From NCBI RefSeq assembly GCF_022899935.1, contig NZ_JALJCJ010000004.1, forward strand, positions 248,001-312,000: DNA of 64,000 bases, in the 5' to 3' direction. The notes beneath the pieces are model-generated. The model did no database searches. It was given only the letters and a program-made list of their open reading frames with translations, and was not told the DNA's origin. Source of the DNA: Shinella curvata. GTDB lineage: Bacteria; Pseudomonadota; Alphaproteobacteria; Rhizobiales; Rhizobiaceae. The translations under genes were made by a program, and so were the position numbers. Of this stretch, positions 17,674 through 26,373 are shown piece by piece. Within the stretch, counting starts at the first letter, position 1; every line of letters starts with the position of its first letter.

Positions 17674-18855
17674 ATGATCAAGACCTTTCAGGATAGGCAC
17701 GGCTTCGCCCGCGCCGATGTGACGCTCGCCAATTGGCGCACCTCCCCTTACAGCCGCTGGACCTTCCAGAACGTGCGCGACTTCGTGCCGACGGCCGTGA
17801 TCGCTGCCGAAGCCGTCGTCGCGGAACAGCCGCTTGCCAGCGATACGTTCCTGGATGCGGCCATGGAAACCGGCCTTGCCGGGGCTGATTCCGCGCGTGC
17901 CTTTCTGGAATTCGCCCACACGGATGCCTTCGTGATGATGCGAAAGGGCGAGATCGTCGCGGAATATTATGCCGCGCACGCCAATCCCGATGCGCCGCAT
18001 CTCGTCTTTTCCATTTCCAAGTCGCTGACGGCTGTTATCTCCGGCATTCTGGAGGCGGACGGCATTCTCGATCCCGATCGCCCGGTGACGGATTACCTGC
18101 CGGAGGCCAAGGGCAGCGTCTATGGTGACTGCACCTATCGCGACGTGCTCGACATGCGCGTCAGCCTGGATTTCGAAGAGGCCTATCTCGATCCCTATGG
18201 CGCCTTCGCCCGCTATCGCCGTTCCATGCTTTGGAACCCGCCGATGCCCGGCGCCGAGCCGGAAAACCTCGCGGCCTTTCTGCTGACCTTGCAGAAGGCT
18301 GAACGCCCGCATGGCGGCCCGTTCTATTATGCCTCGCCGAATGCCGACCTGCTCGGCGTGATCATCGAGCGCGCGACCGGTGCCCGATTTGCCGACCTCA
18401 CCTCCGATCTGCTCTGGAAGCCGATGGGTGCGAAGGGACTTGCCGATATCACGGTCGATGCGATCGGCACGCCGCGCACGGCCGGCGGCGTCTCCATGAC
18501 GGCGCGCGATCTCGCCCGCCTCGGTGAACTCCTGCGCAATGACGGCGCGCGCGACGGCAAGCAGATCATCCCCATCGCCTGGATCCGCGACATGCAGGAG
18601 AACGGCGACCGGGAAGCCTGGCAGCAGGGCCGCAATGTCGACCTGCCGAACGGCCGTTACCGCAGCCAGTGGTACCAGTCCGGCGAGGCCGACCAAGCCT
18701 TCTGTGCTATCGGCATCCATGGCCAATGGCTCTATGTCGATCCGAGCACGGAAACGGTCATCGTCAAATTCTCCTCGCAGCCCGAACCGCTGGGCGACGA
18801 AGAAAACCAGGACGTCTTTACCTTCTTCCGGGCGCTCTGCCGCCGGGCAATCTAG
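17674..18855 (+). CDS. class C beta-lactamase-fold serine hydrolase
   Basis: A 393-residue protein of the beta-lactamase/transpeptidase-like superfamily. The catalytic S113-I-S-K116 is clear (LVFSISKSL) and a tyrosine motif follows (FYYASPNADLLG). It lacks a signal peptide, so it is probably a cytoplasmic esterase, amidase or aminohydrolase and not a secreted lactamase. It lies between importer B and an amidohydrolase. Its TAG stop codon coincides with the first bases of a repeat element. The start at 17674 (MIKTFQD) is chosen on homology-like sense; the ribosome site is weak. Confidence 0.75.
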   Translation: MIKTFQDRHGFARADVTLANWRTSPYSRWTFQNVRDFVPTAVIAAEAVVAEQPLASDTFLDAAMETGLAGADSARAFLEFAHTDAFVMMRKGEIVAEYYAAHANPDAPHLVFSISKSLTAVISGILEADGILDPDRPVTDYLPEAKGSVYGDCTYRDVLDMRVSLDFEEAYLDPYGAFARYRRSMLWNPPMPGAEPENLAAFLLTLQKAERPHGGPFYYASPNADLLGVIIERATGARFADLTSDLLWKPMGAKGLADITVDAIGTPRTAGGVSMTARDLARLGELLRNDGARDGKQIIPIAWIRDMQENGDREAWQQGRNVDLPNGRYRSQWYQSGEADQAFCAIGIHGQWLYVDPSTETVIVKFSSQPEPLGDEENQDVFTFFRALCRRAI

Positions 18856-18890
18856 AGCATTTCCAGCCGAAGCGAGATCGCTTCGGCGTC
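18853..18890. repeat. rhizobial-type intergenic palindrome (TAGAGCATTTCCAG family)
   Basis: Begins TAGAGCATTTCCAG and continues into GCCGAAGCGA (18866-18875) / TCGCTTCGGC (18878-18887), a perfect 10-bp stem with a two-base spacer. I recognise the TAGAGCATTT plus GAAGCG...CGCTTC form as a repeat frequent in Rhizobiaceae intergenic DNA. Its TAG serves as the stop codon of the preceding hydrolase. Confidence 0.6.
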
Positions 18891-18915
18891 GGACAATGCG
18901 GCAATCCAAAAACCT

Positions 18916-18947
18916 CGGAGTATTTCCGGCGAACCGGAAATACTCCG
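18916..18947. promoter_or_regulatory. 14-bp-stem hairpin upstream of the amidohydrolase gene
   Basis: CGGAGTATTTCCGG (18916-18929) and CCGGAAATACTCCG (18934-18947) are a perfect inverted repeat around a CGAA tetraloop. It ends 22 bases before the ATG at 18970. It may stabilise the downstream message or act as a repressor site. Confidence 0.55.
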
Positions 18948-18969
18948 GAAAATATCGAGGGAACACACC

Positions 18970-20640
18970 ATGCAGACCGAAGCGAGCTTTATCATCCGCA
19001 ATGCGCGGGTGTTGACCATGGACGAGGCCAATCCGCGTGCAAGCGCGGTCGCCGTTGCCGGCAACCGCATTCTGGCCGTCGGTTCCGAAGCGCAGATCGA
19101 TGCCTTTTCCGGCCCCGATACGCATGTGATCGACGCCAAAGGCGCGACGGTCCTGCCGGGTTTCAACGAGGCGCATATGCATATTTTCGGCGGTTCGGCC
19201 GAACTGCGCGAACTGTCGCTCTACGGTATGAAGGGCTTTGACGCGCTGGACAAGGCGTTGAAGGCCTATTCCGCCGAGTATCCGGAGCGCCAGCTGCTGA
19301 TCGCCCAGCATGCCGACTATACGATCCTCTCCGACGACGAACGCGTGACGCGCCATCATCTCGACCGCATCCTGCCGGATCGTGCCGTCTTGATCTTCGC
19401 GCCGGACCATCACACCGCCTGGGCCAACACGCTCGCCTTGAAGATGGGCGGCATTCTTGAGGGCCGCGACGTCGGCGTCGGCAACGAGATCGTCATGGGC
19501 GATGACGGCCTTGCCAATGGTGAGCTGCGCGAAAGCAACGCCATCCGTCCGGTCTCCGCGCTCAGCGAAACGGGTGGCCGCGAAATGCTCGGCGTGGGCA
19601 CGGGCGGCGATCCCGAGCACGTGACGGCCGAACAGCGCGCAGGCGATATCGAGATCCTCAAGGAAGGCCTCGCCTATGTCGCCTCGCTTGGCATCACTTC
19701 GGTGCAGAACATGGATGGCAGCCTCTACCAGCTGGAAATGCTCGACGAGATCGAAAAGACCGTTGGCCTGCCGGTTCGCATGCGCATGCCCTTCCACATG
19801 AAGAACTTCATGCCGCTGTCAGACATCGAGACCAAGGCCGCCGCCTGGCGCGACCGCTTCAACTCGGATCGTCTGCGCTCGGATTTCGTCAAGCTCTTCA
19901 TGGACGGCGTCACGGAATCCGGCACCGCCGTCTTCGTCGACGACTATTGCCACCAGCCCGGCCTAAAGGGCGATCCGCTCTTCTCGCAGGAGCATTTCAA
20001 CGATGTCGCCATTACCGCCGACAAGCTCGGCCTGCCGGTCGCCGTGCATGCCATCGGTGACGGTGCGGTGCGCATGGTGCTGAACGGCTACGAGGCGGCG
20101 ATAAAGGCCAATGGCAAGCGCGATAGCCGCAACCGCATCGAGCATATCGAAGTGGTGCATCCCGACGATATCAAGCGTTTCAAGGAGCTGGGCACTGTCG
20201 CATCCATGCAGCCGACGCATCCGCCGGGCAGCGCCGGCCTGCCGCTGGAGCCGTATCTCTCCTATATCGGCGAAGACCGCTGGCCCTATGCCTTCGCCTG
20301 GCGCACGCTGGTCGATGCCGGCGCGCCGATCGTGTTCGCCACCGACTGGCCGGTCTCGCCACTCGATCCGATGAACTGCATCCAGTGCGCCATGTCGCGC
20401 GAGGTGTGGAAGGAGGGCATGAAGGACGAGCGCCTGTCGCTGCACGAGACGCTGGCCGCCTATACCAAGAATGGCGCCTGGGTCGAATATATGGAAGACC
20501 GTAAGGGCGTGCTGAAGGCGGGTTACCTCGCTGATATCGTCGTGCTCGACGCTGACGTCGAGGCGACGGACTTCAACAAGCTCGCCACGGTTCGCCCGGT
20601 CACCACCATCTGCGACGGTCGCGTCACCTACCAGGCGTAA
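18970..20640 (+). CDS. amidohydrolase, YtcJ-like (Amidohydro_3)
   Basis: A 556-residue metal-dependent hydrolase of the YtcJ/N-substituted formamide deformylase-like family. N-terminal NARVLTMDEANPRA and LPGFNEAHMHIFGG (HxH metal pair) precede the barrel; AVHAIGDGAV carries the later histidine, and FATDWPVSPLDP the final aspartate. The C-terminus returns to the small beta domain (LKAGYLADIVVLDADV). Family enzymes hydrolyse cyclic or N-acyl amides. The position after importer B and a serine hydrolase suggests it processes the imported amide. No signal peptide. Confidence 0.82.
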   Translation: MQTEASFIIRNARVLTMDEANPRASAVAVAGNRILAVGSEAQIDAFSGPDTHVIDAKGATVLPGFNEAHMHIFGGSAELRELSLYGMKGFDALDKALKAYSAEYPERQLLIAQHADYTILSDDERVTRHHLDRILPDRAVLIFAPDHHTAWANTLALKMGGILEGRDVGVGNEIVMGDDGLANGELRESNAIRPVSALSETGGREMLGVGTGGDPEHVTAEQRAGDIEILKEGLAYVASLGITSVQNMDGSLYQLEMLDEIEKTVGLPVRMRMPFHMKNFMPLSDIETKAAAWRDRFNSDRLRSDFVKLFMDGVTESGTAVFVDDYCHQPGLKGDPLFSQEHFNDVAITADKLGLPVAVHAIGDGAVRMVLNGYEAAIKANGKRDSRNRIEHIEVVHPDDIKRFKELGTVASMQPTHPPGSAGLPLEPYLSYIGEDRWPYAFAWRTLVDAGAPIVFATDWPVSPLDPMNCIQCAMSREVWKEGMKDERLSLHETLAAYTKNGAWVEYMEDRKGVLKAGYLADIVVLDADVEATDFNKLATVRPVTTICDGRVTYQA

Positions 20641-20650
20641 TCCCGAAAAC

Positions 20651-20710
20651 GGCCCTATCGTCTAGGGCCAATCCGTGTCATAGGCCGGGCAAGTCAATTG
20701 CCCGGCCTTT
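20651..20710 (+). terminator. two consecutive hairpins ending locus B
   Basis: GGCCCTA/TAGGGCC (20651-20669, five-base loop) is followed by GGCCGGGCAA (20683-20692) / TTGCCCGGCC (20698-20707), a perfect 10-bp stem with a five-base loop and TTT directly after. The second is a convincing intrinsic terminator of the amidohydrolase transcript. It runs almost to the start of the EamA gene at 20713. Confidence 0.7.
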
Positions 20711-20712
20711 CC

Positions 20713-21594
20713 ATGTATATCGCTGAAATCCTCGCTCTTTCTGCTGCCGTCTGTATTGCGATGAGTGGCATGCTCGTCAGCGAATTGCAGGGCCGTCTGC
20801 CGCTCTTCGATCTTGCCCGCCTGCAGATGATCGCGGCTTTTCTGATGACCGCTGCGGTGTCGCTTGTCCTCGGCGGCTGGCGCACGGTGGAACTCTGGCA
20901 GTTCGGTTATCTCGCCGTCTCCAGCCTGTTCGGCATCATCATAGCGAGCACCACCTATTTCGCGACGATCTATACGGCCGGCCCGCGCACCACGGCCCTG
21001 CTCTTTTCGCTCGCCTCGCCCTTCGCGGTTGTACTTGGCTACGTCTTTCTCGGGGAAACCCTGTCGGGCCAGCAGGGCATCGGCATTGCCTGCGTGCTGG
21101 CAGGCATCATGCTGGCCATCGGTGCTCGGTCGTCTTCGAAGGTCAAGGGCAGTCAAAACAAGACACCTTGGCTCGGCATCCTGCTGGGCGTGGTCACCGC
21201 TTTCGGTCAGGCGCTCGGCAGCCTTGCCGCCCGGCCGGCCATGGCCGGTGGCGTCGAGCCCTTTACCGCAATGGCGGTGCGTTCGGGCCTCGCCGCGGTC
21301 TTCTTCCTGCTTCTGATGGCCGTGCCGCATCCTGCCTTGAAGCCGTCGGCTCATATTACCAAGCGGTCGGTTGGTTTTGCCGTCGGCTCCGCGTTCCTCG
21401 GCGTCGGCCTCGGCATGTCGCTGCTGATGGCGGCATTGGCGCACGGTAATGTCGGGGTCGTCTCGACGCTGTCGTCGATGACGCCCGTCGTTATCCTGCC
21501 GATGGTCTGGGCAAGGAGCGGCATCGTGCCGCCGGCCCCCGCCTGGATCGGCGCAGCGCTCGCGGTATTCGGAACGGCGCTGATCAGCCTTTAG
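20713..21594 (+). CDS. EamA/DMT-family transporter
   Basis: A 293-residue membrane protein with about ten hydrophobic helices in two EamA repeats (first centred on LFGIIIASTTYFATIYTAGP, second on GSAFLGVGLGMSLLMAALAH). The family exports or exchanges small metabolites and amino acids. The ATG at 20713 lies immediately after a terminator hairpin and has no good Shine-Dalgarno, so the start is uncertain; ATG 20761 is the next choice. Its TAG stop is the first codon of a repeat at 21592. Confidence 0.78.
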   Translation: MYIAEILALSAAVCIAMSGMLVSELQGRLPLFDLARLQMIAAFLMTAAVSLVLGGWRTVELWQFGYLAVSSLFGIIIASTTYFATIYTAGPRTTALLFSLASPFAVVLGYVFLGETLSGQQGIGIACVLAGIMLAIGARSSSKVKGSQNKTPWLGILLGVVTAFGQALGSLAARPAMAGGVEPFTAMAVRSGLAAVFFLLLMAVPHPALKPSAHITKRSVGFAVGSAFLGVGLGMSLLMAALAHGNVGVVSTLSSMTPVVILPMVWARSGIVPPAPAWIGAALAVFGTALISL

Positions 21595-21651
21595 AGTGTT
21601 TCCGCAATTCCGGACGCAAAACCGCTGCACACTTTTACTGGAATTGCTCTA
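21592..21651. repeat. rhizobial intergenic repeat, copy 1, supplying both convergent stop codons
   Basis: A 60-bp element beginning TAGAGTGTTTCCGCAATTCC and ending TGGAATTGCTCTA, with core ACCGCTGCACACTTTTACT on the plus strand. This is the common Rhizobiaceae CAGCGGTTTTGCGTCCGGAATTGC repeat in minus orientation. The terminal TAG at 21592 ends the EamA gene, and the terminal CTA (21649-21651) read on the minus strand ends the nitrilase gene. Confidence 0.8.
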
Positions 21652-22431
21652 GGCTGGCCGGCCGAGATCGACGAGATACGTGTTTTCCGCGCGCGACTTA
21701 GCGTAGTCCTCGGGGCGCACTTCCGCGAACAGCAGCGTCTCACCTTCCGCTGGCGCTTCGGCGAGCAGCTTGCCATCGGGTGCGGCGATGCGCGACAGGC
21801 CGGCATAGGTAAAATTGTCGTCGGCGCCGCAATGGTTGATATAGGCGACGAAGACCTGGTTTTCGAAGGCGCGGACCTGGATCATGTGGTTGGCGATGAA
21901 CGTGCCGGAAGAGCCCTTCGGTAGAGCCGTCGGCACGACGATGAGGTCCGCTCCGGCAAGCGCCAGCCTGCGGACGTTTTCCGGGAATTCGACATCGTAG
22001 CAGATCAGCATGCCGAGCCTGAGGCCGCCGAGCTCCACCATCACGGAATTCGGGACGCCGGGCTTGAAGACATCGCGCTCGTAATCGCCATAGAGATGGG
22101 ATTTGCGATAGACGGCATTGGTGCCAATGCCATCGGTGAACAGCGCGCTGTTGTAGATCAACGTGCCCTCCTGTTCGGCAAATCCGGCGACGATGGCGAT
22201 CCGGTTTTCCCGTGCGATGGCGCTGAGGCTCTCGGCCACCGCGCCCGTGGCGGGCGAGGCGAGGTTTTCGAAAGCCGCCTGCCCTGCCCCGTAGCCAGTG
22301 ACGGCCAGTTCGGGCACGATCAGCAGCTTGGCGCCACCTGCGGCAGCATCGGCAGCTGCCGCCGCAATACGCTCGATATTCGCTTCGTCGTCGCCGGCGA
22401 TCGCGTGCATCTGAAGGGCGGCAATCCGCAT
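21649..22431 (-). CDS. carbon-nitrogen hydrolase (nitrilase/amidase fold)
   Basis: A 260-residue cytoplasmic C-N hydrolase with the complete Glu-Lys-Cys triad: E41 (IVPELAVTGYG), K110 (YRKSHLYGDYE) and C144 (LICYDVEFPE). The size fits omega-amidase, N-carbamoylputrescine amidase or aliphatic amidase members. It is the last gene of the minus-strand operon containing an ureohydrolase and importer C; hydrolysis of an omega-amide or carbamoyl-amine from that pathway is a reasonable inference. Four bases separate it from the permease gene. Confidence 0.83.
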   Translation of the reverse strand: MRIAALQMHAIAGDDEANIERIAAAAADAAAGGAKLLIVPELAVTGYGAGQAAFENLASPATGAVAESLSAIARENRIAIVAGFAEQEGTLIYNSALFTDGIGTNAVYRKSHLYGDYERDVFKPGVPNSVMVELGGLRLGMLICYDVEFPENVRRLALAGADLIVVPTALPKGSSGTFIANHMIQVRAFENQVFVAYINHCGADDNFTYAGLSRIAAPDGKLLAEAPAEGETLLFAEVRPEDYAKSRAENTYLVDLGRPA

Positions 22432-22435
22432 GGTC

Positions 22436-23233
22436 TCAATCCTTTGACGACATGGCGCCGAGCAGTTTCGGCAGATCGCCGAAGCGCGCGACGAGGCCGA
22501 AGATGGTGGCTGCGATCGCCACGAACAGAATCGTCACCGAGGCCATGGTCGGCGTATAGCCGTAGCGCAGGGCGTTGAAGATCTTGATCGGCAGCGTCTC
22601 CATCGTGAAGCCGATTGTCATGTAGGCAACGATGTATTCGTTGAGCGACAGCACGAAGGCGAAGGCATAGCCGGAGATGAGGTAGGGCAGGATCAGCGGC
22701 AGGACAACCGTGCGGAAGATCGTGCGGTCATCCGCCCCCATCGTGGCGGCGGCCTCCACCAGCGAACGGTCGATGGAGGAGAAACCGAGCGACAAGGTCA
22801 CCAGCGGCAGCGTCACGAAGAAGATGGCATGGCTGATGACGGCGGTGGCCGGCTGGCCGTAGAAGCCAGTTGCCGCCCAGAATGTCAGCAGGCCAAGCGC
22901 CGTGATGACGGGCGGCAGCGTGAAGGGCGCGATGCCGAGCAGCTGAAAGATGTTCGCCCAGGGTGCATGGCGCCGCCAGAGGAACCAGGCGAGCGGCAGC
23001 GCGATCAGGAGCGCCACGGCGGCGGAAAGCGCCGCCAGCGTTATTGAGGCAAACAGCGCGTTGCGCCATTCGACATTGGCGAAGATTTCGCCGTACCAGC
23101 CAAGCGAGAAACCCTTGGGCGGGAACGCGAGATCTTGCTTCTCATTCACCGAAACGCCGGCGACGACGATGATCGGCAGCGACAGGAAGAGGCCGATGAG
23201 CCCGAAATAGGCCTTCTGCAGAAACCCGTTCAT
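22436..23233 (-). CDS. ABC importer C: permease (PotC-like)
   Basis: A 265-residue permease, six helices, EAA loop EAAATMGADDRTIFRTVV. The ATG at 23233 (MNGFLQK) overlaps the stop of the preceding permease by four bases (ATGA), with GGGAGAAG upstream. A longer frame exists but lies within the other permease gene. Confidence 0.87.
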   Translation of the reverse strand: MNGFLQKAYFGLIGLFLSLPIIVVAGVSVNEKQDLAFPPKGFSLGWYGEIFANVEWRNALFASITLAALSAAVALLIALPLAWFLWRRHAPWANIFQLLGIAPFTLPPVITALGLLTFWAATGFYGQPATAVISHAIFFVTLPLVTLSLGFSSIDRSLVEAAATMGADDRTIFRTVVLPLILPYLISGYAFAFVLSLNEYIVAYMTIGFTMETLPIKIFNALRYGYTPTMASVTILFVAIAATIFGLVARFGDLPKLLGAMSSKD

Positions 23234-24084
23234 GCGGCTTCTCCCTTGCGGCCGGCAATGACCGTGAGTGCCACGAGGCCGAGCGTGACGAGCACGAGGA
23301 ACACGGCCATGGCGGCGGCGAACGGCATGTTGGACTGGTAGATCGCCTGGTCGGTGATGAGCACCGAGAGCGTCCAATGCTGCGGTCGGCCGAGGATCTG
23401 CGGCAAGAGGTAGGAGCCGAGCGCGAAGATGAAGACCATGATCAGCGTGGCGACGATGGTATTCCTGAGCGCCGGCACGACGACCGTGAAGAAGGATTTG
23501 ATCGGCGAGGCCCCAAGCGTGCGCGCGGCCTCCGTCAGCGTCGGATCGAGCCGCACCAGCGCAGGATAGAGCACGAGCACGGTATAGGGCAGCGCCTGAT
23601 AGGTCATGGCCGTCAGCACCGCGCCGAAGCTAGGATTCAGCGCCACTGGCTGGTCCAGGATCCCGAGCATCACGAGAAGATTGGTAATGCCGGCGGTGCG
23701 CGAGAAGAGCGTCGACCAGGCAAAGCCGATGATGACTTCAGACAGCGACAGGATGGACAGCAACGCAACGAGCCAGAGCACCTGCGTTCTGCGCTTGGCA
23801 CGCGATAGCAGGTAGGTGAAGGGCACGGCGAGCACGATGCAGCAGATCGCGACGGTGACGGCGAGAAACAGCGAGAAGCCGAGCACCTTGCCGAAGAACA
23901 GGCTGAGGAACCGAGCGTAATTTTCGAAGACGAAATCCGGCGTGTAGAAGCCGGACGGATTGCGCTTGAAGAACGAGACCGCGATCATCGTCGCGAAGGG
24001 CACGACGAAGAAGGTGATCAGCATGCCCGCGGGGAAGACGAGCGGGCCGTAGTCCGTGAGTTTTTGCGGGGCTTCGCGTCTCAT
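23230..24084 (-). CDS. ABC importer C: permease (PotB-like)
   Basis: A 284-residue permease with six helices and EAA loop EAARTLGASPIKSFFTVV. It overlaps the upstream ATPase gene by four bases and the downstream permease by four bases, so the three are translationally coupled. The first helix starts after MRREAPQKLTDYG. Confidence 0.87.
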   Translation of the reverse strand: MRREAPQKLTDYGPLVFPAGMLITFFVVPFATMIAVSFFKRNPSGFYTPDFVFENYARFLSLFFGKVLGFSLFLAVTVAICCIVLAVPFTYLLSRAKRRTQVLWLVALLSILSLSEVIIGFAWSTLFSRTAGITNLLVMLGILDQPVALNPSFGAVLTAMTYQALPYTVLVLYPALVRLDPTLTEAARTLGASPIKSFFTVVVPALRNTIVATLIMVFIFALGSYLLPQILGRPQHWTLSVLITDQAIYQSNMPFAAAMAVFLVLVTLGLVALTVIAGRKGEAA

Positions 24085-25115
24085 GACTTGAGCACCACGC
24101 AGTCACCTGGGTTGAGCTGGACGCCGACGGACTGGCCGACGGACACGTCCGGTCGGGCGTTCGGCATGGAGACGGCGACGAGCTGCTTGCCACCGGCTTC
24201 TACGAAGGTTTCGATCGTGCCGCCGAGGTCGCGCACGAAGGTAACGGTGCCGGTGACCGGCGCATTGCCCGGTGCTGTGAGATGCACGTCTTCCGGGCGT
24301 ATCGAGATGATGCCGGATTTCAGGCCGGCGGGAACGGCAAGGCCGGGGATCGATGCGCCGAGTACGCTGGCCCCGGAGCCATCAGCGTTGAAATCGATGA
24401 GGTTCGTCATGCCGATGAAGTCGGCGACGAAGGTATCGGCCGGGCGGCGGTAGATTTCCACCGGCGCGGCAGCCTGGCGGATTTCGCCGCCGCTCATCAC
24501 GACGACGGTGTCGGCCATGGTCATGGCCTCGCGCTGGTCGTGGGTGACGACGATGGTGGTGATGCCGAGACGCTGCTGCAGCTGACGCAGTTCGACCTGC
24601 ATGGCCTCGCGCAGCTTGGCGTCGAGGGCCGAGAGCGGCTCGTCGAGCAGGAAGAGTTTCGGTGAAATCGCGAGTGCGCGGGCAATCGCCACGCGCTGGC
24701 GCTGGCCGCCGGAGAGTTTCGCGACCGGCCGGTCGGCATAGCCGGAAAGGTGGATCATCGACAGAAGCTCGTCGACGCGCTTCTTCTGCTCCTCCTTGCC
24801 GACGCCGCGGATGCGCAGCGAATAGGCGATGTTCTCGCCGACCGTCAGGTGCGGGAAAAGTGCCAGCGACTGGAAGACCATGCCGAGATCGCGCTTGTGG
24901 GTCGGGACATTCGTGATGTCCTTGCCGTCGAGCTTGATCGCGCCGCCGGTTGGCAGGTCGAGACCGGCGACCATGCGCATGAGCGTGGTCTTGCCGCAGC
25001 CGGATGGACCGAGAAGGCAGACGAAGGTGCCGTGCGGCACAGTCAGTTCGACATTCTTTACGGCCGTGAACGTGCCGAATTGCTTGGTGACGTTCTGGAG
25101 GGTCAGTCCGGACAT
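24081..25115 (-). CDS. ABC importer C: ATPase (PotA-like)
   Basis: A 344-residue ABC ATPase: Walker [11 protein letters not shown], signature KLSGGQRQR, Walker [13 protein letters not shown]-loop VVTHDQREAM, C-terminal TOBE. The start MSGLTLQ at 25115 has CGGAGAA upstream; the longer in-frame extension to 25241 covers the intercistronic hairpin and is not protein-like. Follows the binding-protein gene after a 101-bp gap. Confidence 0.9.
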   Translation of the reverse strand: MSGLTLQNVTKQFGTFTAVKNVELTVPHGTFVCLLGPSGCGKTTLMRMVAGLDLPTGGAIKLDGKDITNVPTHKRDLGMVFQSLALFPHLTVGENIAYSLRIRGVGKEEQKKRVDELLSMIHLSGYADRPVAKLSGGQRQRVAIARALAISPKLFLLDEPLSALDAKLREAMQVELRQLQQRLGITTIVVTHDQREAMTMADTVVVMSGGEIRQAAAPVEIYRRPADTFVADFIGMTNLIDFNADGSGASVLGASIPGLAVPAGLKSGIISIRPEDVHLTAPGNAPVTGTVTFVRDLGGTIETFVEAGGKQLVAVSMPNARPDVSVGQSVGVQLNPGDCVVLKS

Positions 25116-25149
25116 TGGTTCTCCGCTCGGCGCGTTTGGTTCAAGGCAC

Positions 25150-25184
25150 TCGGCCGCCAGCATAGCCTTTTCGCTGGCGGCCGA
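25150..25184 (-). promoter_or_regulatory. intercistronic hairpin after binding-protein gene C
   Basis: TCGGCCGCCAGC (25150-25161) and GCTGGCGGCCGA (25173-25184) make a perfect 12-bp stem with an 11-base loop. It lies between the binding-protein and ATPase genes on their sense (minus) strand, with no T-run. It probably raises binding-protein mRNA relative to the membrane subunits. Confidence 0.6.
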
Positions 25185-25216
25185 TCGAAGGCTGCAGACG
25201 TTTGATCGGGCTCTTA

Positions 25217-26305
25217 TCAGCCTGCGATCATTTCCGTCCACTTCTGGTTCAGCCAGTCGGCCTTGGACGTGTAGAGGTCATAGCGCGGAATGATCGGATC
25301 GATATCCGACGATACGGCTGCGAACTCTTCGGCCGTAAGGTCGAGCAGGTCGCGCTTGACGGTGGGCGCGGTGCCGACCTTGCGCGACAGCAGCGCCTGG
25401 ATCTTCGGCTGGCTCATATAGTTTATGAAGGTGTGGGCTTCCTCGACCTTGCTCGAGGCGCGCGACAGCGCCCAGCAACCAGAGTCCATGATGCCGCCTT
25501 CCTTCGGGAAGGTGGAGCGGACCGGCTGCCCATCGGCAGCGGCAAGGCCCGTCACGTCGTGGTAGTACTGGCCCATCGGGATTTCGCCCGACTTCAGAGA
25601 CTGCTCGAACTGCGCCTCGTCGCGATACCAGAGGCGCACATTCGGCTTCACTTCGGCGAGCTTTTCGAATGCCTTCAGGAGACCTTCCTCTGTGTCGAGC
25701 GCGTTGGTGCCGCCGAAATGGGTCTTTGCAGTCACTTCGAGCAGGAACGAGTTGGAAACGAGCGCCAGCAGGCCGAGCTTGTCGGCGTTTGCCGGATCCC
25801 ACAGGGCCGACCAGGACGTCGGCGCTTCCTTGAAGACATCGGTGTTGGTGACGAGCGTGATGTACCAGGCAACGGCACCGATGCCGGCAATGCGGCCATC
25901 CGGGTACTTGTTGACGAAATGGTCGATGAGGTTCGACGCGTTCGGGATCTTCGCCGTGTCGAGCGTTGCCCAGAGATCCGTCGACTGGCCCTTGAGCATG
26001 GCGACCTGCGACATCATGGAGACATCGGCCGGTGCCTGGCCGGCCTTGGCGGCCTGCTCGAGCTGGACGAGCCAGGCTTCACCGGTCGGCTCGGCGACCG
26101 ATTCGACGGCGATGCCAGTCTCCTTGGTGAAATCCGCAAAGATGTTCTTGTCGAAGGAATCCTTGAAGTAGCCGCCGTAGACGCCGACCTTCAGCGATTT
26201 GTCCTGCGCGCGCAGCACCGCCGGCATGGCGAGCAGCGAGGCGCCGGCAACGCCCGCGCCCAGCACGGCGCGACGGCTGACATTGGTCTTGAGGATATCA
26301 CGCAT
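25217..26305 (-). CDS. ABC importer C: binding protein with Tat-type signal
   Basis: A 362-residue solute-binding protein of the spermidine/putrescine class. The N-terminus has a twin-arginine motif, S10-R11-R12-A-V-L-G, then a hydrophobic stretch and cleavage near LRAQD, so export by Tat is likely. The mature region starts KSLKVGVYGGYF. It is second in an operon led by the ureohydrolase, so its ligand may be agmatine or another guanidino compound; that is inference. Confidence 0.83.
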   Translation of the reverse strand: MRDILKTNVSRRAVLGAGVAGASLLAMPAVLRAQDKSLKVGVYGGYFKDSFDKNIFADFTKETGIAVESVAEPTGEAWLVQLEQAAKAGQAPADVSMMSQVAMLKGQSTDLWATLDTAKIPNASNLIDHFVNKYPDGRIAGIGAVAWYITLVTNTDVFKEAPTSWSALWDPANADKLGLLALVSNSFLLEVTAKTHFGGTNALDTEEGLLKAFEKLAEVKPNVRLWYRDEAQFEQSLKSGEIPMGQYYHDVTGLAAADGQPVRSTFPKEGGIMDSGCWALSRASSKVEEAHTFINYMSQPKIQALLSRKVGTAPTVKRDLLDLTAEEFAAVSSDIDPIIPRYDLYTSKADWLNQKWTEMIAG

Positions 26306-26373
26306 CGTGGTCTTTCTCCTGTTGGGCCGACCGGTTCATCCGGCCGGAGCGTTCCCGTTGTTGTTATTCTACG

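Noticed and set aside
17566-19797. 743-codon open frame on the minus strand
   Set aside because: Antisense to the serine hydrolase and amidohydrolase; it also crosses their intergenic repeat and has no domain.
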